The notes under the pieces are model-generated. The model saw only the letters and a program-made list of their open reading frames with translations, did not search any database and had not been told where the DNA came from. Shown here piece after piece: positions 8,983-17,976 of a DNA stretch of 64,000 nt. Position 1 is the stretch's first letter. Every line of letters begins with the position of its first letter. The stretch comes from Pontibacillus marinus BH030004 = DSM 16465. GTDB taxonomy: Bacteria > Bacillota > Bacilli > Bacillales > BH030062. The translations under genes and the position numbers were made by a program. The stretch spans positions 124,039 through 188,038 of the forward strand of contig NZ_KE384332.1 in NCBI RefSeq assembly GCF_000425225.1, given 5' to 3'.

Positions 8983-9719
8983 TGCATATAGATGTACTAA
9001 CCCTGTTTCCTGAAATGTTTGAGGGTGTGTTAAACACTTCTATCATGAAGCGAGCTCAGGACATGAACGCATTTTCCTATAACACTGTGAACTTTCGGGA
9101 ACATACAGAAAGTAAGCATAAAAAAGTAGACGATACGCCATATGGTGGTGGAGCAGGGATGGTCCTTTCACCACAACCTATATTTGATGCTGTTGAATCA
9201 ACGATAGAGAAACAATCCTCTGATAAAAAGCCGAGGGTCATATTAATGTGCCCACAGGGTGAACCACATACACAAGAAAAAGCTGAGGAACTTTCCCAAG
9301 AGGACCATTTAATTTTTCTATGTGGACATTATGAGGGGTATGATGAACGCATTCGTACACATCTGGTGACTGATGAGATCTCTATTGGTGATTATGTGTT
9401 AACCGGTGGAGAACTTGGAGCAATGGTTGTAATGGACAGTGTCGTTCGCCTATTACCTGGCGTGTTAGGAAATGAGACTTCTGCGCCAGAAGATTCTTTT
9501 TCAAATGGGCTACTAGAGCATCCTCATTACACCAAACCCCGTGATTTTAGAGGTATGCAAGTACCAGAAGTATTGTTATCAGGGAATCATGCGAAAATTG
9601 ATGAGTGGAGACATTATCAATCCTTAAAAAGAACATTTGAAAGACGTAAGGATTTATTAGAAGACTATCCATTTTCCGATAAAGAATTAAAATGGATAGA
9701 AAAATGGAAGAATCAATAA
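8982..9719 (+). CDS. trmD: tRNA (guanine-N1-37)-methyltransferase TrmD
   Basis: TrmD uses S-adenosylmethionine to methylate G37 next to the anticodon and prevents frameshifting. The 245 residues carry the SPOUT knot signatures: [18 protein letters not shown], and [11 protein letters not shown]. The [10 protein letters not shown] segment follows. Its ATG overlaps the rimM stop. The order rimM-trmD-rplS is conserved across bacteria, but here rplS has its own promoter and leader. Confidence 0.98.
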   Translation: MHIDVLTLFPEMFEGVLNTSIMKRAQDMNAFSYNTVNFREHTESKHKKVDDTPYGGGAGMVLSPQPIFDAVESTIEKQSSDKKPRVILMCPQGEPHTQEKAEELSQEDHLIFLCGHYEGYDERIRTHLVTDEISIGDYVLTGGELGAMVVMDSVVRLLPGVLGNETSAPEDSFSNGLLEHPHYTKPRDFRGMQVPEVLLSGNHAKIDEWRHYQSLKRTFERRKDLLEDYPFSDKELKWIEKWKNQ

Positions 9720-9725
9720 ACATTA

Positions 9726-9754
9726 TTGCAGATCCAATAAGAATATGGTATATT
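9726..9754 (+). promoter_or_regulatory. Candidate promoter of rplS
   Basis: TTGCAG (9726-9731) and TATATT (9749-9754) are separated by 17 bases, directly before a folded leader. The -35 is weak and the -10 has five of six consensus bases. Confidence 0.55.
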
Positions 9755-9761
9755 AAACCTT

Positions 9762-9840
9762 GTGCTTAAGTCGATACTTAAGTGAATTAACAATGTTCCG
9801 CTACCAGGTGAATCCAGGTAAGAGCATTGGTGGAGAAGGA
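9762..9840 (+). ncRNA. Putative L19 leader (ribosomal protein autoregulatory RNA)
   Basis: Between the promoter and rplS are two stems: CTTAAG/CTTAAG (9765-9770 and 9777-9782) and CAATG/CATTG (9791-9795 and 9825-9829), the latter enclosing TACC/GGTA. Firmicutes carry a known L19 leader before rplS that is thought to bind L19. The position fits, but I cannot run a covariance model. Confidence 0.55.
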
Positions 9841-9851
9841 GTGAAACAAGG

Positions 9852-10196
9852 ATGCAAAACTTAATCCAAGAAATTACTCAGGAACAACTAAAACAAGATC
9901 TTCCGACATTCAAAGCTGGTGATACGGTAAAGGTACACGTTAAAGTTGTTGAGGGTAACCGTGAACGTATCCAGGTTTTTGAAGGTGTTGTAATCAAGCG
10001 CCGTGGCGGAGGAATCTCTGAGACATTTACCGTACGTAAGATTTCTTACGGCGTAGGTATTGAACGTACATTCCCAGTACATTCACCACGCATCGATAAA
10101 ATTGAAGTTACTCGTCGCGGTAAAGTACGTCGTGCTAAGCTTTACTATCTACGTAACCTTCGTGGAAAAGCAGCGCGTATCAAAGAAATCCGCTAA
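9852..10196 (+). CDS. rplS: 50S ribosomal protein L19
   Basis: L19 sits at the 30S-50S interface. The 114 residues match the family: [13 protein letters not shown], then [14 protein letters not shown], then the basic [11 protein letters not shown]-terminus. The ATG lies 10 bases after a GAAGGAG Shine-Dalgarno that is downstream of the proposed leader stems. A clear terminator follows, so rplS is probably transcribed alone or as the end of the trmD operon. Confidence 0.98.
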   Translation: MQNLIQEITQEQLKQDLPTFKAGDTVKVHVKVVEGNRERIQVFEGVVIKRRGGGISETFTVRKISYGVGIERTFPVHSPRIDKIEVTRRGKVRRAKLYYLRNLRGKAARIKEIR

Positions 10197-10211
10197 GAGA
10201 TGTAATTATCG

Positions 10212-10243
10212 AAAAGGAGCTTGCTTTTGCCAGGCTCCTTTTT
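10212..10243 (+). terminator. Terminator after rplS
   Basis: AAAAGGAGC pairs with GCTCCTTTT, with a 13-base loop and a T-run. Confidence 0.85.
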
Positions 10244-10346
10244 GTTCTTTCATAAGAAATTTTTTACACTTTAAGATAAGAAAATACATCGGTTTCGCCA
10301 TTTTGGTAGATAACCGTGTTTTTCTGAGAAGATTAGGGGGATCAAG

Positions 10347-10901
10347 GTGGCTGAAAAGCGAAGTGAATGGTTTGATTGGATAAAAGCGTTTGGGATTGCT
10401 GCCATCTTAGCAATTGTCATACGTTTGTTTCTATTTTCTCCGGTTATAGTAGATGGTCCATCCATGCAACCTAACTTACAAAACGGAGACTTTTTAATCG
10501 TCAATAAAATTAGTTACATACTAGGTGAGCCAGATCGTTTTGATGTTGTTGTTTTTCATGCCACTGAATCTAGAGACTATATTAAGCGTGTTATAGGGTT
10601 ACCAGGGGAACATGTTAAATATGAAAATGAAACATTATATATAAATGATGAGCCTGTCAAAGAACCATATCTAGAAGAACGGGTGGAATCCTTTTCAGGA
10701 ACATACACTCATGATTTCACTTTAGAAAATCTACCGGGTAATTTCGAGAAGATACCGGACGGACATGTACTGGTATTAGGGGATAACCGCACGAACTCAA
10801 AAGATAGTAGAAGACTTGGATTAATTCCTGTGGACGAGCTTGTGGGAAAGGCGCAATTAATTGCCTGGCCATTAGATCGTTTCGGTTTTGTAGGAGAATA
10901 A
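10347..10901 (+). CDS. lepB: Type I signal peptidase
   Basis: This membrane serine protease removes Sec and Tat signal peptides outside the cytoplasmic membrane. One N-terminal membrane segment (about 12-30) precedes the catalytic box G-P-S-M-Q-P with Ser39. The Lys80 general base is in Y-I-K-R-V-I-G-L-P-G, and the later box G-D-N-R-T-N-S-K-D-S-R is intact. The 184 residues match the short Gram-positive SipS/SipT class. The start is GTG after a GGGGG Shine-Dalgarno. A sip gene next to rbgA also occurs in other Bacillales. The symbol could equally be a sip name. Confidence 0.93.
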   Translation: MAEKRSEWFDWIKAFGIAAILAIVIRLFLFSPVIVDGPSMQPNLQNGDFLIVNKISYILGEPDRFDVVVFHATESRDYIKRVIGLPGEHVKYENETLYINDEPVKEPYLEERVESFSGTYTHDFTLENLPGNFEKIPDGHVLVLGDNRTNSKDSRRLGLIPVDELVGKAQLIAWPLDRFGFVGE

Positions 10902-10953
10902 TCTATAATCTTAAGTTCCACATTGTCTAACGCATAAAAGAAGGTGATTACAA

Positions 10954-11817
10954 ATGACAATACAGTGGTTTCCAGGACACATGGCTAAAGCCAAAAGAGA
11001 AGTTCAAGAGAAGTTAAAACTCGTTGATTTTGTTATTGAGTTAGTTGATGCTAGATCTCCTTATTCATCTCAAAATCCAATGCTTCATCAAGTGTTAAAC
11101 CAAAAACAAAAGATGGTATTGATGATGAAAAAGGACTTAGCAGATCAGAGCCGCACAGATGCTTGGATTCATTGGTATGAAAGCCAAGGGATTAGAGCGA
11201 TTGCAATTAATGCTCAAAATCAAAAGGATATTCAAAAAGTCATTCAAACCGCTAAAGAGTTGGGGCAAGAAAAGGTGCAAAAGCAGATTAATAAAGGTTT
11301 GCGTCCAAGAGCGGCACGTGCGATGATCATTGGTATCCCTAATGTCGGTAAGTCAACGTTAATTAATCGTGTAGCGAAAAAGAAGATTGCCAAGACAGGT
11401 GATAAACCAGGTGTTACAACGGCTCAGCAATGGATTAAAGTGAAGAAAGATTTTGAGCTATTGGATACACCGGGAATTCTATGGCCGAAGTTTGAAGATC
11501 AAAACGTTGGATATCGTCTTGCAGCACTTGGGACAATTAAAGATAATATATTACCCATTCCAGATGTAGCAGCCTATTTCATTCGGTTTGCTCAAGAACA
11601 CTATCCAGAAGTGTTAGAAGAACGGTATGATTTAACTCCGGACATTGAAGATATGGAAGAAGTGTTTGATCGGATTGGTAAAAAACGTGGCTGTTTAGAA
11701 AGTGGCGGACGTATCAATTATGATAAAGTAGCTGAAGTCATCATTCGTGATTTACGTGGAGGCAAGCTAGGTCAATTGACGCTTGAAACACCTGAAATGA
11801 TAGAAGATAATGAGTGA
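10954..11817 (+). CDS. rbgA: Ribosome biogenesis GTPase RbgA (YlqF)
   Basis: RbgA is needed for late 50S assembly. It is circularly permuted: the G4-like M-K-K-D-L-A-D (about 57-63) precedes G1 G-I-P-N-V-G-K-S (about 127-134) and G3 D-T-P-G. The N-terminal W-F-P-G-H-M-A-K-A motif is a family hallmark, and the C-terminal RNA-binding helices follow. The 287 residues are typical. The start has an AAGGTGAT Shine-Dalgarno. A strong terminator follows the stop. Confidence 0.97.
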   Translation: MTIQWFPGHMAKAKREVQEKLKLVDFVIELVDARSPYSSQNPMLHQVLNQKQKMVLMMKKDLADQSRTDAWIHWYESQGIRAIAINAQNQKDIQKVIQTAKELGQEKVQKQINKGLRPRAARAMIIGIPNVGKSTLINRVAKKKIAKTGDKPGVTTAQQWIKVKKDFELLDTPGILWPKFEDQNVGYRLAALGTIKDNILPIPDVAAYFIRFAQEHYPEVLEERYDLTPDIEDMEEVFDRIGKKRGCLESGGRINYDKVAEVIIRDLRGGKLGQLTLETPEMIEDNE

Positions 11818-11819
11818 TA

Positions 11820-11856
11820 GAAAACCTACCACGCTCCATTGTGGTAGGTTTTTTCT
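11820..11856 (+). terminator. Terminator after rbgA
   Basis: AAAACCTACCAC pairs perfectly with GTGGTAGGTTTT around an 8-base loop, followed by further T residues. Confidence 0.92.
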
Positions 11857-11913
11857 GAGCTTAATTCAGAATTATATAAAATGAGCCGATAGAAGAACAA
11901 ATGGGGGAGAACC

Positions 11914-12696
11914 GTGAGCGATAAAAAAACGATAAAAGAGATCAAGCAAATTTTATTTCAGGAAACATGTACAGAAGAACAGATAGATACATTTAAAAGT
12001 GATAAACGTAAAGGTGTTCAACAGCTTATAAACCGATACGAAAAGGAACTTGAACGTAAAGCAAGTCTTAAACAAAAGTTTCAGGATATGAGCGTGTTTG
12101 AAGATACCTATAGGCAGGAAGGGAAACAGTACATAGCAGGAATTGATGAAGCAGGCAGAGGCCCCTTAGCTGGCCCTGTTGTAGCTGCTGCAGTCATTCT
12201 AGATGAATCTTTTTATTTAGAAGGCTTATACGATTCTAAAGAACTAAAAGAAGAACAAAGAGATCGCTTTTTTGATTATATTCAAACACATTCTCTGAGC
12301 TATGGAATCGGGATTGTTCACAATGATGAAATTGATGAATTAAACATTTATGAAGCAACGAAAACGGCTATGAAAAGAGCAATCTCTCAGCTAGAACCTA
12401 AACCAGATCAATTGCTCATTGATGCTGTCCAATTGCACGAATCCACGGTACCTTTTGAGGCGATTGTAAAAGGTGATCAACGAAGTATTTCTATAGCTGC
12501 AGCAAGTGTTTTAGCGAAAGTGACAAGGGATCGATATATGAAACAAATTCATAATGAATATCCAACCTATGATTTCGGTAGCAATATGGGATATGGAACC
12601 AAAAAACATATGGATGCCCTCACAGAACATGGAGCAACTCCTTATCACCGTTGTTCATTTGCTCCTGTGAAAAAGGTGTTACAGTCAACCTCATGA
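11914..12696 (+). CDS. rnhB: Ribonuclease HII
   Basis: RNase HII cuts RNA in RNA-DNA hybrids, including single ribonucleotides in DNA. The active-site motif I-D-E-A-G-R-G-P-L-A-G-P has Asp78 and Glu79. Further carboxylates lie in L-L-I-D-A-V and near A-K-V-T-R-D. The C-terminal N-M-G-Y-G-T-K-K-H motif is present. The N-terminal extension of about 70 residues is normal for Bacillus RNase HII, which is about 255 long. The start is GTG after a GGGGGAG Shine-Dalgarno. ylqG follows 20 bases later. Confidence 0.96.
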   Translation: MSDKKTIKEIKQILFQETCTEEQIDTFKSDKRKGVQQLINRYEKELERKASLKQKFQDMSVFEDTYRQEGKQYIAGIDEAGRGPLAGPVVAAAVILDESFYLEGLYDSKELKEEQRDRFFDYIQTHSLSYGIGIVHNDEIDELNIYEATKTAMKRAISQLEPKPDQLLIDAVQLHESTVPFEAIVKGDQRSISIAAASVLAKVTRDRYMKQIHNEYPTYDFGSNMGYGTKKHMDALTEHGATPYHRCSFAPVKKVLQSTS

Positions 12697-12716
12697 GATA
12701 AAAGGAGATGAGCTTT

Positions 12717-14627
12717 TTGAATGCAAACTTGGCTTCTCAAGTAATGGAATCCCTACGAACAACCTCAACACAATCTACTAAACAAGCTTCTTTGAAGCCA
12801 GGTCAAATGGTAACAGGGAAGGTGTTAAAACTATTTCCTGGCCAGAAAGCACTCATACAGATTGGTACTAAACAAATGAGTGCTCAATTACAAGCTGCTT
12901 TAAACCTGCATGGACAGTACATGTTTCAGGTAGAATCAGCGGAAGACCTTGTTCACCTGAAGGTTCTTGGTGATTCCCCTGCTGGTCAAGGTGATAGGAG
13001 TGTTTCCTCTCTTTTATCTCAATTGGGGATGACTTATCAAAAGGATAGGGCTTCGCTAGTCCAACAACTTATAAAACAAAATATCCCTTTTTCACAAAGT
13101 GATCTGAAGCAAGCATTTCCACTTCTAGAGAAGTATAATGCATCTCCAGAAACGAAAAATGTATTACTTGAGATGATGAATAAGAAGCTACCCTTGAAAG
13201 AATCCATCTTTTTAGCCTTACGTGAACGAATGGGAAATAGCCCAACGCTAACATCATCCTTACAGTCTTTAAATGGATTAGAGGCTTCGAATACTGAAGG
13301 ATCTCAATCGATATCAAAGTCTACCTTAAGTCAATCGAACCAATCATTTAGCCAACAGTTAACGAGTTTAATGGGAAGAAGTTCAGAGGTACAGAATCAG
13401 ACAACCTATTCCCTTTTACAAAAAGCTCAGCTAATTCCTAACAATAAAAATCAAGTAAATTGGAGCGAACAAGTTAAAAGTTGGCTTAACTCTACTGATG
13501 TAAAAGGATCTGCAACACATCTCCAAAACGCACCATTATCTCAGACAAATGAAGAAGCCATTGCGAGGCGTTTGGTTGAACTATTTCAAAAACAACTACC
13601 AATCGCAAAAGGGAACCAACAACAACTAAGAACGTTTTCACAAAATCTCGCTCATATCATTGAAGGAACACATACCTCTAGCCAAAAACAGTCACAGGCG
13701 CTACATCAGGTAAGGCAGACTTCTACAATGTTCCAACAGGAAGGAATGTTGAATAAATTATCCTCACAGCTTGAGCAACAAGGTGTAACAAAAGAAGTTC
13801 TAAGGAATTTTTTTAGTCAACTTCAAAACGTTCAGTCAGTTGATCAAGCTAAACAAACGTTAGGACGTCTACAACAAGTTTTTCAGGCAGTGCAAGACGT
13901 AACGAATAGCCAGCTTACTAAACATGAATCAAGAACCCTTATGCCATTACTATCATCTGTTCAACAGGAACATTCTGCAATGCTTCCAACTGGGAAAGAT
14001 TATTTTCTAACTCAATTGAAAAGCGTGATGCAACAAAGTGGATTAAACTATGAACATCAAATGATTAACCAGCAAGATGGAGTAGAACTAGCTAAGAGTG
14101 AACATACGTTAAAGGGATCTATTTTACAGAGCCTGCATGACTCACTGCCATCACAAGTATCAGATAAGTTATCCTCGATACTGAACCATCTAAATGGCAT
14201 GGTTTTATCTGTGCAAGATTCAGACCAAACGCTCCAAATGAACTTACAACTACCTGGAAATTGGTTTGGGATTGAACAAGATTTAATCATGGACTTAGAA
14301 GGACGGAAAAACGAGCAGGATGAGATTGATCCTGATTACTGCCACATTCTATTTTATTTGCAGTTACAGTCACTGGATGAAACTGTTATAGATATGCGGA
14401 TTCAAAAGAGAATTGTTCAGCTTTCGCTATACACAGACAATGATCAAGCAGAAAATCTAATAAAGTCGTTTAAACCAATGCTAGAAGAGGGGCTAGAAAA
14501 GCTTGATTATAAACTCTCTACCGTTAGACATCGATCCTTAGAGACTGAAGCAAAATCAAGTGATATGGCAGCAAAACAAAGGTATTCCAGCCCTTATTCT
14601 CAAGGAGGGGTAGATTTTCGCATATGA
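12717..14627 (+). CDS. ylqG: YlqG-like protein with FliK-like C-terminal region
   Basis: By position between rnhB and ylqH this is YlqG. It is long (636 residues) and Gln/Ser-rich, with low-complexity helical middle regions. The C-terminal 130 residues (V-L-S-V-Q-D-S-D onward) resemble the structured C domain of flagellar hook-length control proteins (FliK). The N-terminus has a small beta-rich part (G-Q-M-V-T-G-K-V-L-K-L). ATG at 12708 abuts the AAAGGAG site. TTG at 12717 is 9 bases past it and is preferred. Its end overlaps ylqH by 4 bases. A role as a molecular ruler paired with YlqH is inferred and not shown. Confidence 0.75.
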   Translation: MNANLASQVMESLRTTSTQSTKQASLKPGQMVTGKVLKLFPGQKALIQIGTKQMSAQLQAALNLHGQYMFQVESAEDLVHLKVLGDSPAGQGDRSVSSLLSQLGMTYQKDRASLVQQLIKQNIPFSQSDLKQAFPLLEKYNASPETKNVLLEMMNKKLPLKESIFLALRERMGNSPTLTSSLQSLNGLEASNTEGSQSISKSTLSQSNQSFSQQLTSLMGRSSEVQNQTTYSLLQKAQLIPNNKNQVNWSEQVKSWLNSTDVKGSATHLQNAPLSQTNEEAIARRLVELFQKQLPIAKGNQQQLRTFSQNLAHIIEGTHTSSQKQSQALHQVRQTSTMFQQEGMLNKLSSQLEQQGVTKEVLRNFFSQLQNVQSVDQAKQTLGRLQQVFQAVQDVTNSQLTKHESRTLMPLLSSVQQEHSAMLPTGKDYFLTQLKSVMQQSGLNYEHQMINQQDGVELAKSEHTLKGSILQSLHDSLPSQVSDKLSSILNHLNGMVLSVQDSDQTLQMNLQLPGNWFGIEQDLIMDLEGRKNEQDEIDPDYCHILFYLQLQSLDETVIDMRIQKRIVQLSLYTDNDQAENLIKSFKPMLEEGLEKLDYKLSTVRHRSLETEAKSSDMAAKQRYSSPYSQGGVDFRI

Positions 14628-14899
14628 GTAATGAGGAAAAACGAAGAGAAGCAGTTGCTTTAAATTATGATGCAGAAGCGGAACAAGCACCTAAAGTTGT
14701 GGCAAAGGGTAAAGGGGATGTCGCAACCAATATTATTGAGAAAGCAAAAGAAAACGCCGTTCCCATACAAGAGGACCCTACCTTGGTCAATTTATTAGGT
14801 GAACTAGATATCAATGAAACCATCCCTGAGGAGCTCTACCAGGCCGTGGCTGAGGTATTTGCTTTTGTCTATAACATTGATAAGCAGGCGAAGAAATAG
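14624..14899 (+). CDS. ylqH: YlqH, stand-alone FlhB C-terminal domain protein
   Basis: The 91 residues match the part of FlhB that lies after the NPTH self-cleavage site. Both share A-P-x-V-V-A-K-G near the start and I-P/G-E-E-x-Y-Q-A-V-A-E-x-x-A-x-V-Y at the end, as a comparison with flhB of this window shows. The NPTH motif and the membrane part are absent. Similar proteins (FlhX in epsilon-proteobacteria) can supply this export-gate domain in trans. It overlaps ylqG, so the two are co-translated. The flagellar role is inferred. Confidence 0.88.
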   Translation: MSNEEKRREAVALNYDAEAEQAPKVVAKGKGDVATNIIEKAKENAVPIQEDPTLVNLLGELDINETIPEELYQAVAEVFAFVYNIDKQAKK

Positions 14900-14914
14900 A
14901 CAGTAAATGTGAAG

Positions 14915-14943
14915 AAAACCTAGTTGTTTAGACTAGGTTTTTT
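14915..14943 (+). terminator. Terminator after ylqH
   Basis: AAAACCTAGT pairs with ACTAGGTTTT around 7 bases, followed by T residues. Confidence 0.9.
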
Positions 14944-14962
14944 AGTATGTAAATTATTATTG

Positions 14963-15665
14963 TCTTATTCGGCAAAAGCGCCCTATTGTTGAATACTTGG
15001 TTTCGAGATAAAGTGTGGTGGAGGTCCGTTACTTTTGTGAGAGTAAGGGATCGGTGAAACGGCAATACTCCTGCTGCCCCACACGACGTGGGGTAGGTCG
15101 AAGTTGCCACACGATGTGGCGGTCTTAGTCGATCTTCCCTGTTTACTTTCAGCTTCCTCGTTCGCAAGCTCTCTGCGGGATCTCGTCCGCCCTTTCTACC
15201 GCGGGAGTTTGCCGTTTCCCTCACCCTTTGCTGATATGAAAGTTAACGGACCCATGGCTGAGATCATTTTATCTCTTGCTTAAGGAAACTGTATTCTAGC
15301 TCTACATATAAGGCTTTAGATCACTTTGATGCATGTGAAATTTAACTTCTATTCTAAATCAGAATACCTTACGTTTGCTGCGGTTCCGTTCATCACCATT
15401 CGGCTAAGGTGGGCTGTGGAACGGGTTGACTCCAGCGGTCAAACGGGCTAGCGAGACCCCGCAGGGAACAGAGTGACTGAGGAGGCTTTAAAGTTAACAA
15501 TGAAGTTCGGTTAAAACCGCTACTTCCTGTAGCAACACCGAACTACCCCACGTCGTGTGGGGCAGCAGGAAAGCAACCCGTTCCACAGCCCGCCGCACTC
15601 CACAAGAGCAACGGAACTCCCCCACACCAGCTTATTCAACATTACTGCCATATTACTGAATAAAA
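14963..15665. repeat. Large nested-palindrome dispersed repeat, copy A
   Basis: About 700 bases before sucC hold no credible gene but are full of inverted repeats. Outer ends are inverted (TTATTC and GTTGAATA against TTCAAC and GAATAAA). A 27-bp perfect inverted pair lies at 15070-15096 and 15543-15569. A 17-bp perfect pair lies at 15411-15427 and 15575-15591. GGTCCGTTA (15023-15031) pairs with TAACGGACC (15244-15252), and GGTGAAACGGCA with the region 15209-15225. The block GAGACCCCGCAG with GAGGAGGCT recalls repeats common between genes in Bacillaceae. A related copy is at 21262-21786 in the same orientation. Confidence 0.85.
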
Positions 15666-15768
15666 TCCTTAATGTTCACAAATGCCTACAATTCCGGAAT
15701 ATTCTTCTTTTATTTAGCTAATTATCAAGAAATTTTGACAAACTTTTTGTACTTCTTTTTTGAATTTG

Positions 15769-15798
15769 TGGACAATTTGTATAGATTTTTTATACAAT
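15769..15798 (+). promoter_or_regulatory. Candidate promoter of sucCD
   Basis: TGGACA (15769-15774) and TACAAT (15793-15798) are 18 bases apart, about 20 bases before the sucC Shine-Dalgarno. An upstream TTGACA at 15735 lacks a good -10. Confidence 0.5.
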
Positions 15799-15832
15799 GG
15801 TCATGCAGTGAAAATTGATGGGAGGATGGAAG

Positions 15833-16993
15833 ATGAACATTCACGAGTATCAAGGGAAAGACATTTTAAGAAATTACGGCGTTGCCGTTCCCAATGGCCA
15901 CGTAGCCTATACCGTAGATGAGGCTGTATCTGCAGCTAAAAAGTTAGGTTCAAATGTATCGGTAGTAAAAGCACAAATCCATGCTGGAGGCCGCGGTAAA
16001 GCCGGTGGTGTTAAAGTTGCAAAGGATTTAGATGAAGTGCGTACATATGCCGATGAAATTTTAGGCAAAACACTTGTAACTCATCAAACAGGTCCTGAAG
16101 GCAAAGAAGTAAAGCGCTTACTCATCGAAGAAGGATGCGACATCCAAAAAGAATATTACGTAGGTATTGTTCTGGATCGTGCTACATCCCGCGTTACAAT
16201 GATGGCGTCTGAAGAAGGCGGTACTGAAATTGAAGAAGTAGCCGCAGAAACTCCAGAGAAAATTTTCAAAGAAGTAATCGATCCTGTTACTGGTCTTATG
16301 CCATTCCAGGCTCGTCGTTTAGCGTTCAACATTAACATTCCAGATGAAATGCTAGGAAAAGCTGTTAAGTTCATGATGAACCTTTACACAGCATTTGTTG
16401 AAAAAGACTGCTCAATTGCTGAAATTAACCCACTTGTAACAACAGGTGAAGGGGAAGTTCTAGCGCTTGATGCAAAATTAAACTTTGATGATAACGCTCT
16501 ATTCCGTCAAAAAGACGTACAAGAACTACGTGACCTTGACGAAGAAGATCCAAAAGAAATCGAAGCTTCTAAATACGACCTAAGCTACATCGCACTAGAT
16601 GGTAACATTGGTTGTATGGTTAACGGTGCTGGACTTGCAATGGCAACAATGGATACGATCAAGCACTATGGTGGCGAACCTGCGAACTTCCTTGACGTTG
16701 GTGGAGGAGCTACTACTGAAAAAGTTACAGAAGCATTCAAAATCATTTTGTCCGACTCCAGTGTTAAAGGTATTCTCGTCAATATCTTCGGTGGAATCAT
16801 GAAATGTGACGTTATTGCTGAAGGTGTCGTAGCGGCAACGAAGCAAGTCGGTCTTGAAATCCCTCTTGTTGTACGTCTTGAAGGTACAAACGTTGAGCAA
16901 GGGAAGAAGATTCTTGATGAGTCAGGCTTAAACATTACAGCTTCAGAATCCATGGCTGAAGCAGCTGAGAAAATCGTAGAATTAGTAAAATAA
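15833..16993 (+). CDS. sucC: Succinate-CoA ligase, beta subunit
   Basis: SucC is the nucleotide-binding subunit of the TCA-cycle enzyme that converts succinyl-CoA to succinate with ATP or GTP formation. The N-terminal ATP-grasp begins [12 protein letters not shown], with [16 protein letters not shown] around 45-60. The C-terminal CoA-ligase domain contains N-F-L-D-V-G-G-G-A and [10 protein letters not shown]. An in-frame TTG and ATG at 15815-15820 precede the GGGAGGA site. The ATG at 15833 follows it properly and gives 386 residues. sucD follows after 16 bases. Confidence 0.97.
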   Translation: MNIHEYQGKDILRNYGVAVPNGHVAYTVDEAVSAAKKLGSNVSVVKAQIHAGGRGKAGGVKVAKDLDEVRTYADEILGKTLVTHQTGPEGKEVKRLLIEEGCDIQKEYYVGIVLDRATSRVTMMASEEGGTEIEEVAAETPEKIFKEVIDPVTGLMPFQARRLAFNINIPDEMLGKAVKFMMNLYTAFVEKDCSIAEINPLVTTGEGEVLALDAKLNFDDNALFRQKDVQELRDLDEEDPKEIEASKYDLSYIALDGNIGCMVNGAGLAMATMDTIKHYGGEPANFLDVGGGATTEKVTEAFKIILSDSSVKGILVNIFGGIMKCDVIAEGVVAATKQVGLEIPLVVRLEGTNVEQGKKILDESGLNITASESMAEAAEKIVELVK

Positions 16994-17009
16994 GAAAGGA
17001 CGGACGAAA

Positions 17010-17912
17010 ATGAGTGTATATATTAATAAAGATACAAAAGTAATTGTTCAAGGTATTACAGGCTCTACAGCTCTTTTCCATACAAAACAAATGCTAGAGT
17101 ACGGTACAAAAATTGTTGGCGGTGTAACACCTAAAAAAGGTGGTACAGAAGTAGAAGGCGTACCTGTATTTAATACAGTTGAAGAAGCTGTACAAGAAAC
17201 AGGCGCTAACGTATCCGTTGTCTATGTACCAGCTCCATTCGCAGCTGATGCGATTATGGAAGCAACAGATGCAGATATGGATATGGTAATCTGTATCACT
17301 GAGCATATCCCTGTTGTGGACATGGTTAAAGTGAAACGCTACATGGAAGGTAAGAAAACACGTCTTGTTGGACCAAACTGCCCAGGTGTTATTACGCCTG
17401 AAGAATGTAAAATTGGTATCATGCCAGGTTACATTCATAAAAAAGGTCATATTGGCGTTGTTTCTCGTAGTGGTACACTTACTTATGAAGCAGTTCATCA
17501 ATTATCTGAGGCAGGTATCGGCCAATCAACAGCTGTTGGTATCGGTGGAGACCCTGTAAACGGTACAGATTTCATCGATGCACTTAAAGCGTTTGAAGAA
17601 GATCCGGATACGTATGGTGTAATCATGATCGGTGAAATTGGTGGTACAGCGGAAGAAGAAGCTGCGGAATACGTTAAAGACAACCTAAGCAAACCTGTAG
17701 TTGGCTTTATCGGTGGACGTACAGCACCTCCAGGAAAACGTATGGGCCACGCAGGCGCTATTATTTCTGGTGGTAAAGGTACAGCAGAAGAAAAGATAAA
17801 AGTTATGAATGAGTGCGGTATTGAAGTGGCTGACACACCAGCAGTTATGGGCGAAACACTTATTAACGTACTGAAAAATAACGGAATCTATGAAAAATGT
17901 AAAACACATTAA
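17010..17912 (+). CDS. sucD: Succinate-CoA ligase, alpha subunit
   Basis: SucD binds CoA and carries the phosphorylated histidine of the succinyl-CoA synthetase complex. The 300 residues show the CoA-binding G-I-T-G-S-T-A near the start, G-P-N-C-P-G-V-I, and the catalytic loop [10 protein letters not shown] with His247. The start has an AAAGGACGG Shine-Dalgarno. It is co-transcribed with sucC and closed by a strong terminator. Confidence 0.98.
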   Translation: MSVYINKDTKVIVQGITGSTALFHTKQMLEYGTKIVGGVTPKKGGTEVEGVPVFNTVEEAVQETGANVSVVYVPAPFAADAIMEATDADMDMVICITEHIPVVDMVKVKRYMEGKKTRLVGPNCPGVITPEECKIGIMPGYIHKKGHIGVVSRSGTLTYEAVHQLSEAGIGQSTAVGIGGDPVNGTDFIDALKAFEEDPDTYGVIMIGEIGGTAEEEAAEYVKDNLSKPVVGFIGGRTAPPGKRMGHAGAIISGGKGTAEEKIKVMNECGIEVADTPAVMGETLINVLKNNGIYEKCKTH

Positions 17913-17919
17913 TTGAGAC

Positions 17920-17947
17920 AAGCCCCTGATTTATTTCAGGGGCTTTT
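17920..17947 (+). terminator. Terminator after sucD
   Basis: AAGCCCCTGA pairs with TCAGGGGCTT with a 6-base loop, followed by TT. Confidence 0.9.
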
Positions 17948-17976
17948 ATTCCAAATTAAAAAGGGAGACGATACGA

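Noticed and set aside
10060-10383. Plus-strand 107-codon ORF over the end of rplS and the start of lepB
   Set aside because: It overlaps two certain genes and a terminator and has no family resemblance.
14928-15224. Minus-strand 98-codon ORF
   Set aside because: It lies inside the palindromic repeat and over the ylqH terminator, has Arg-rich low-complexity content and no Shine-Dalgarno worth noting. It is a product of the repeat composition.
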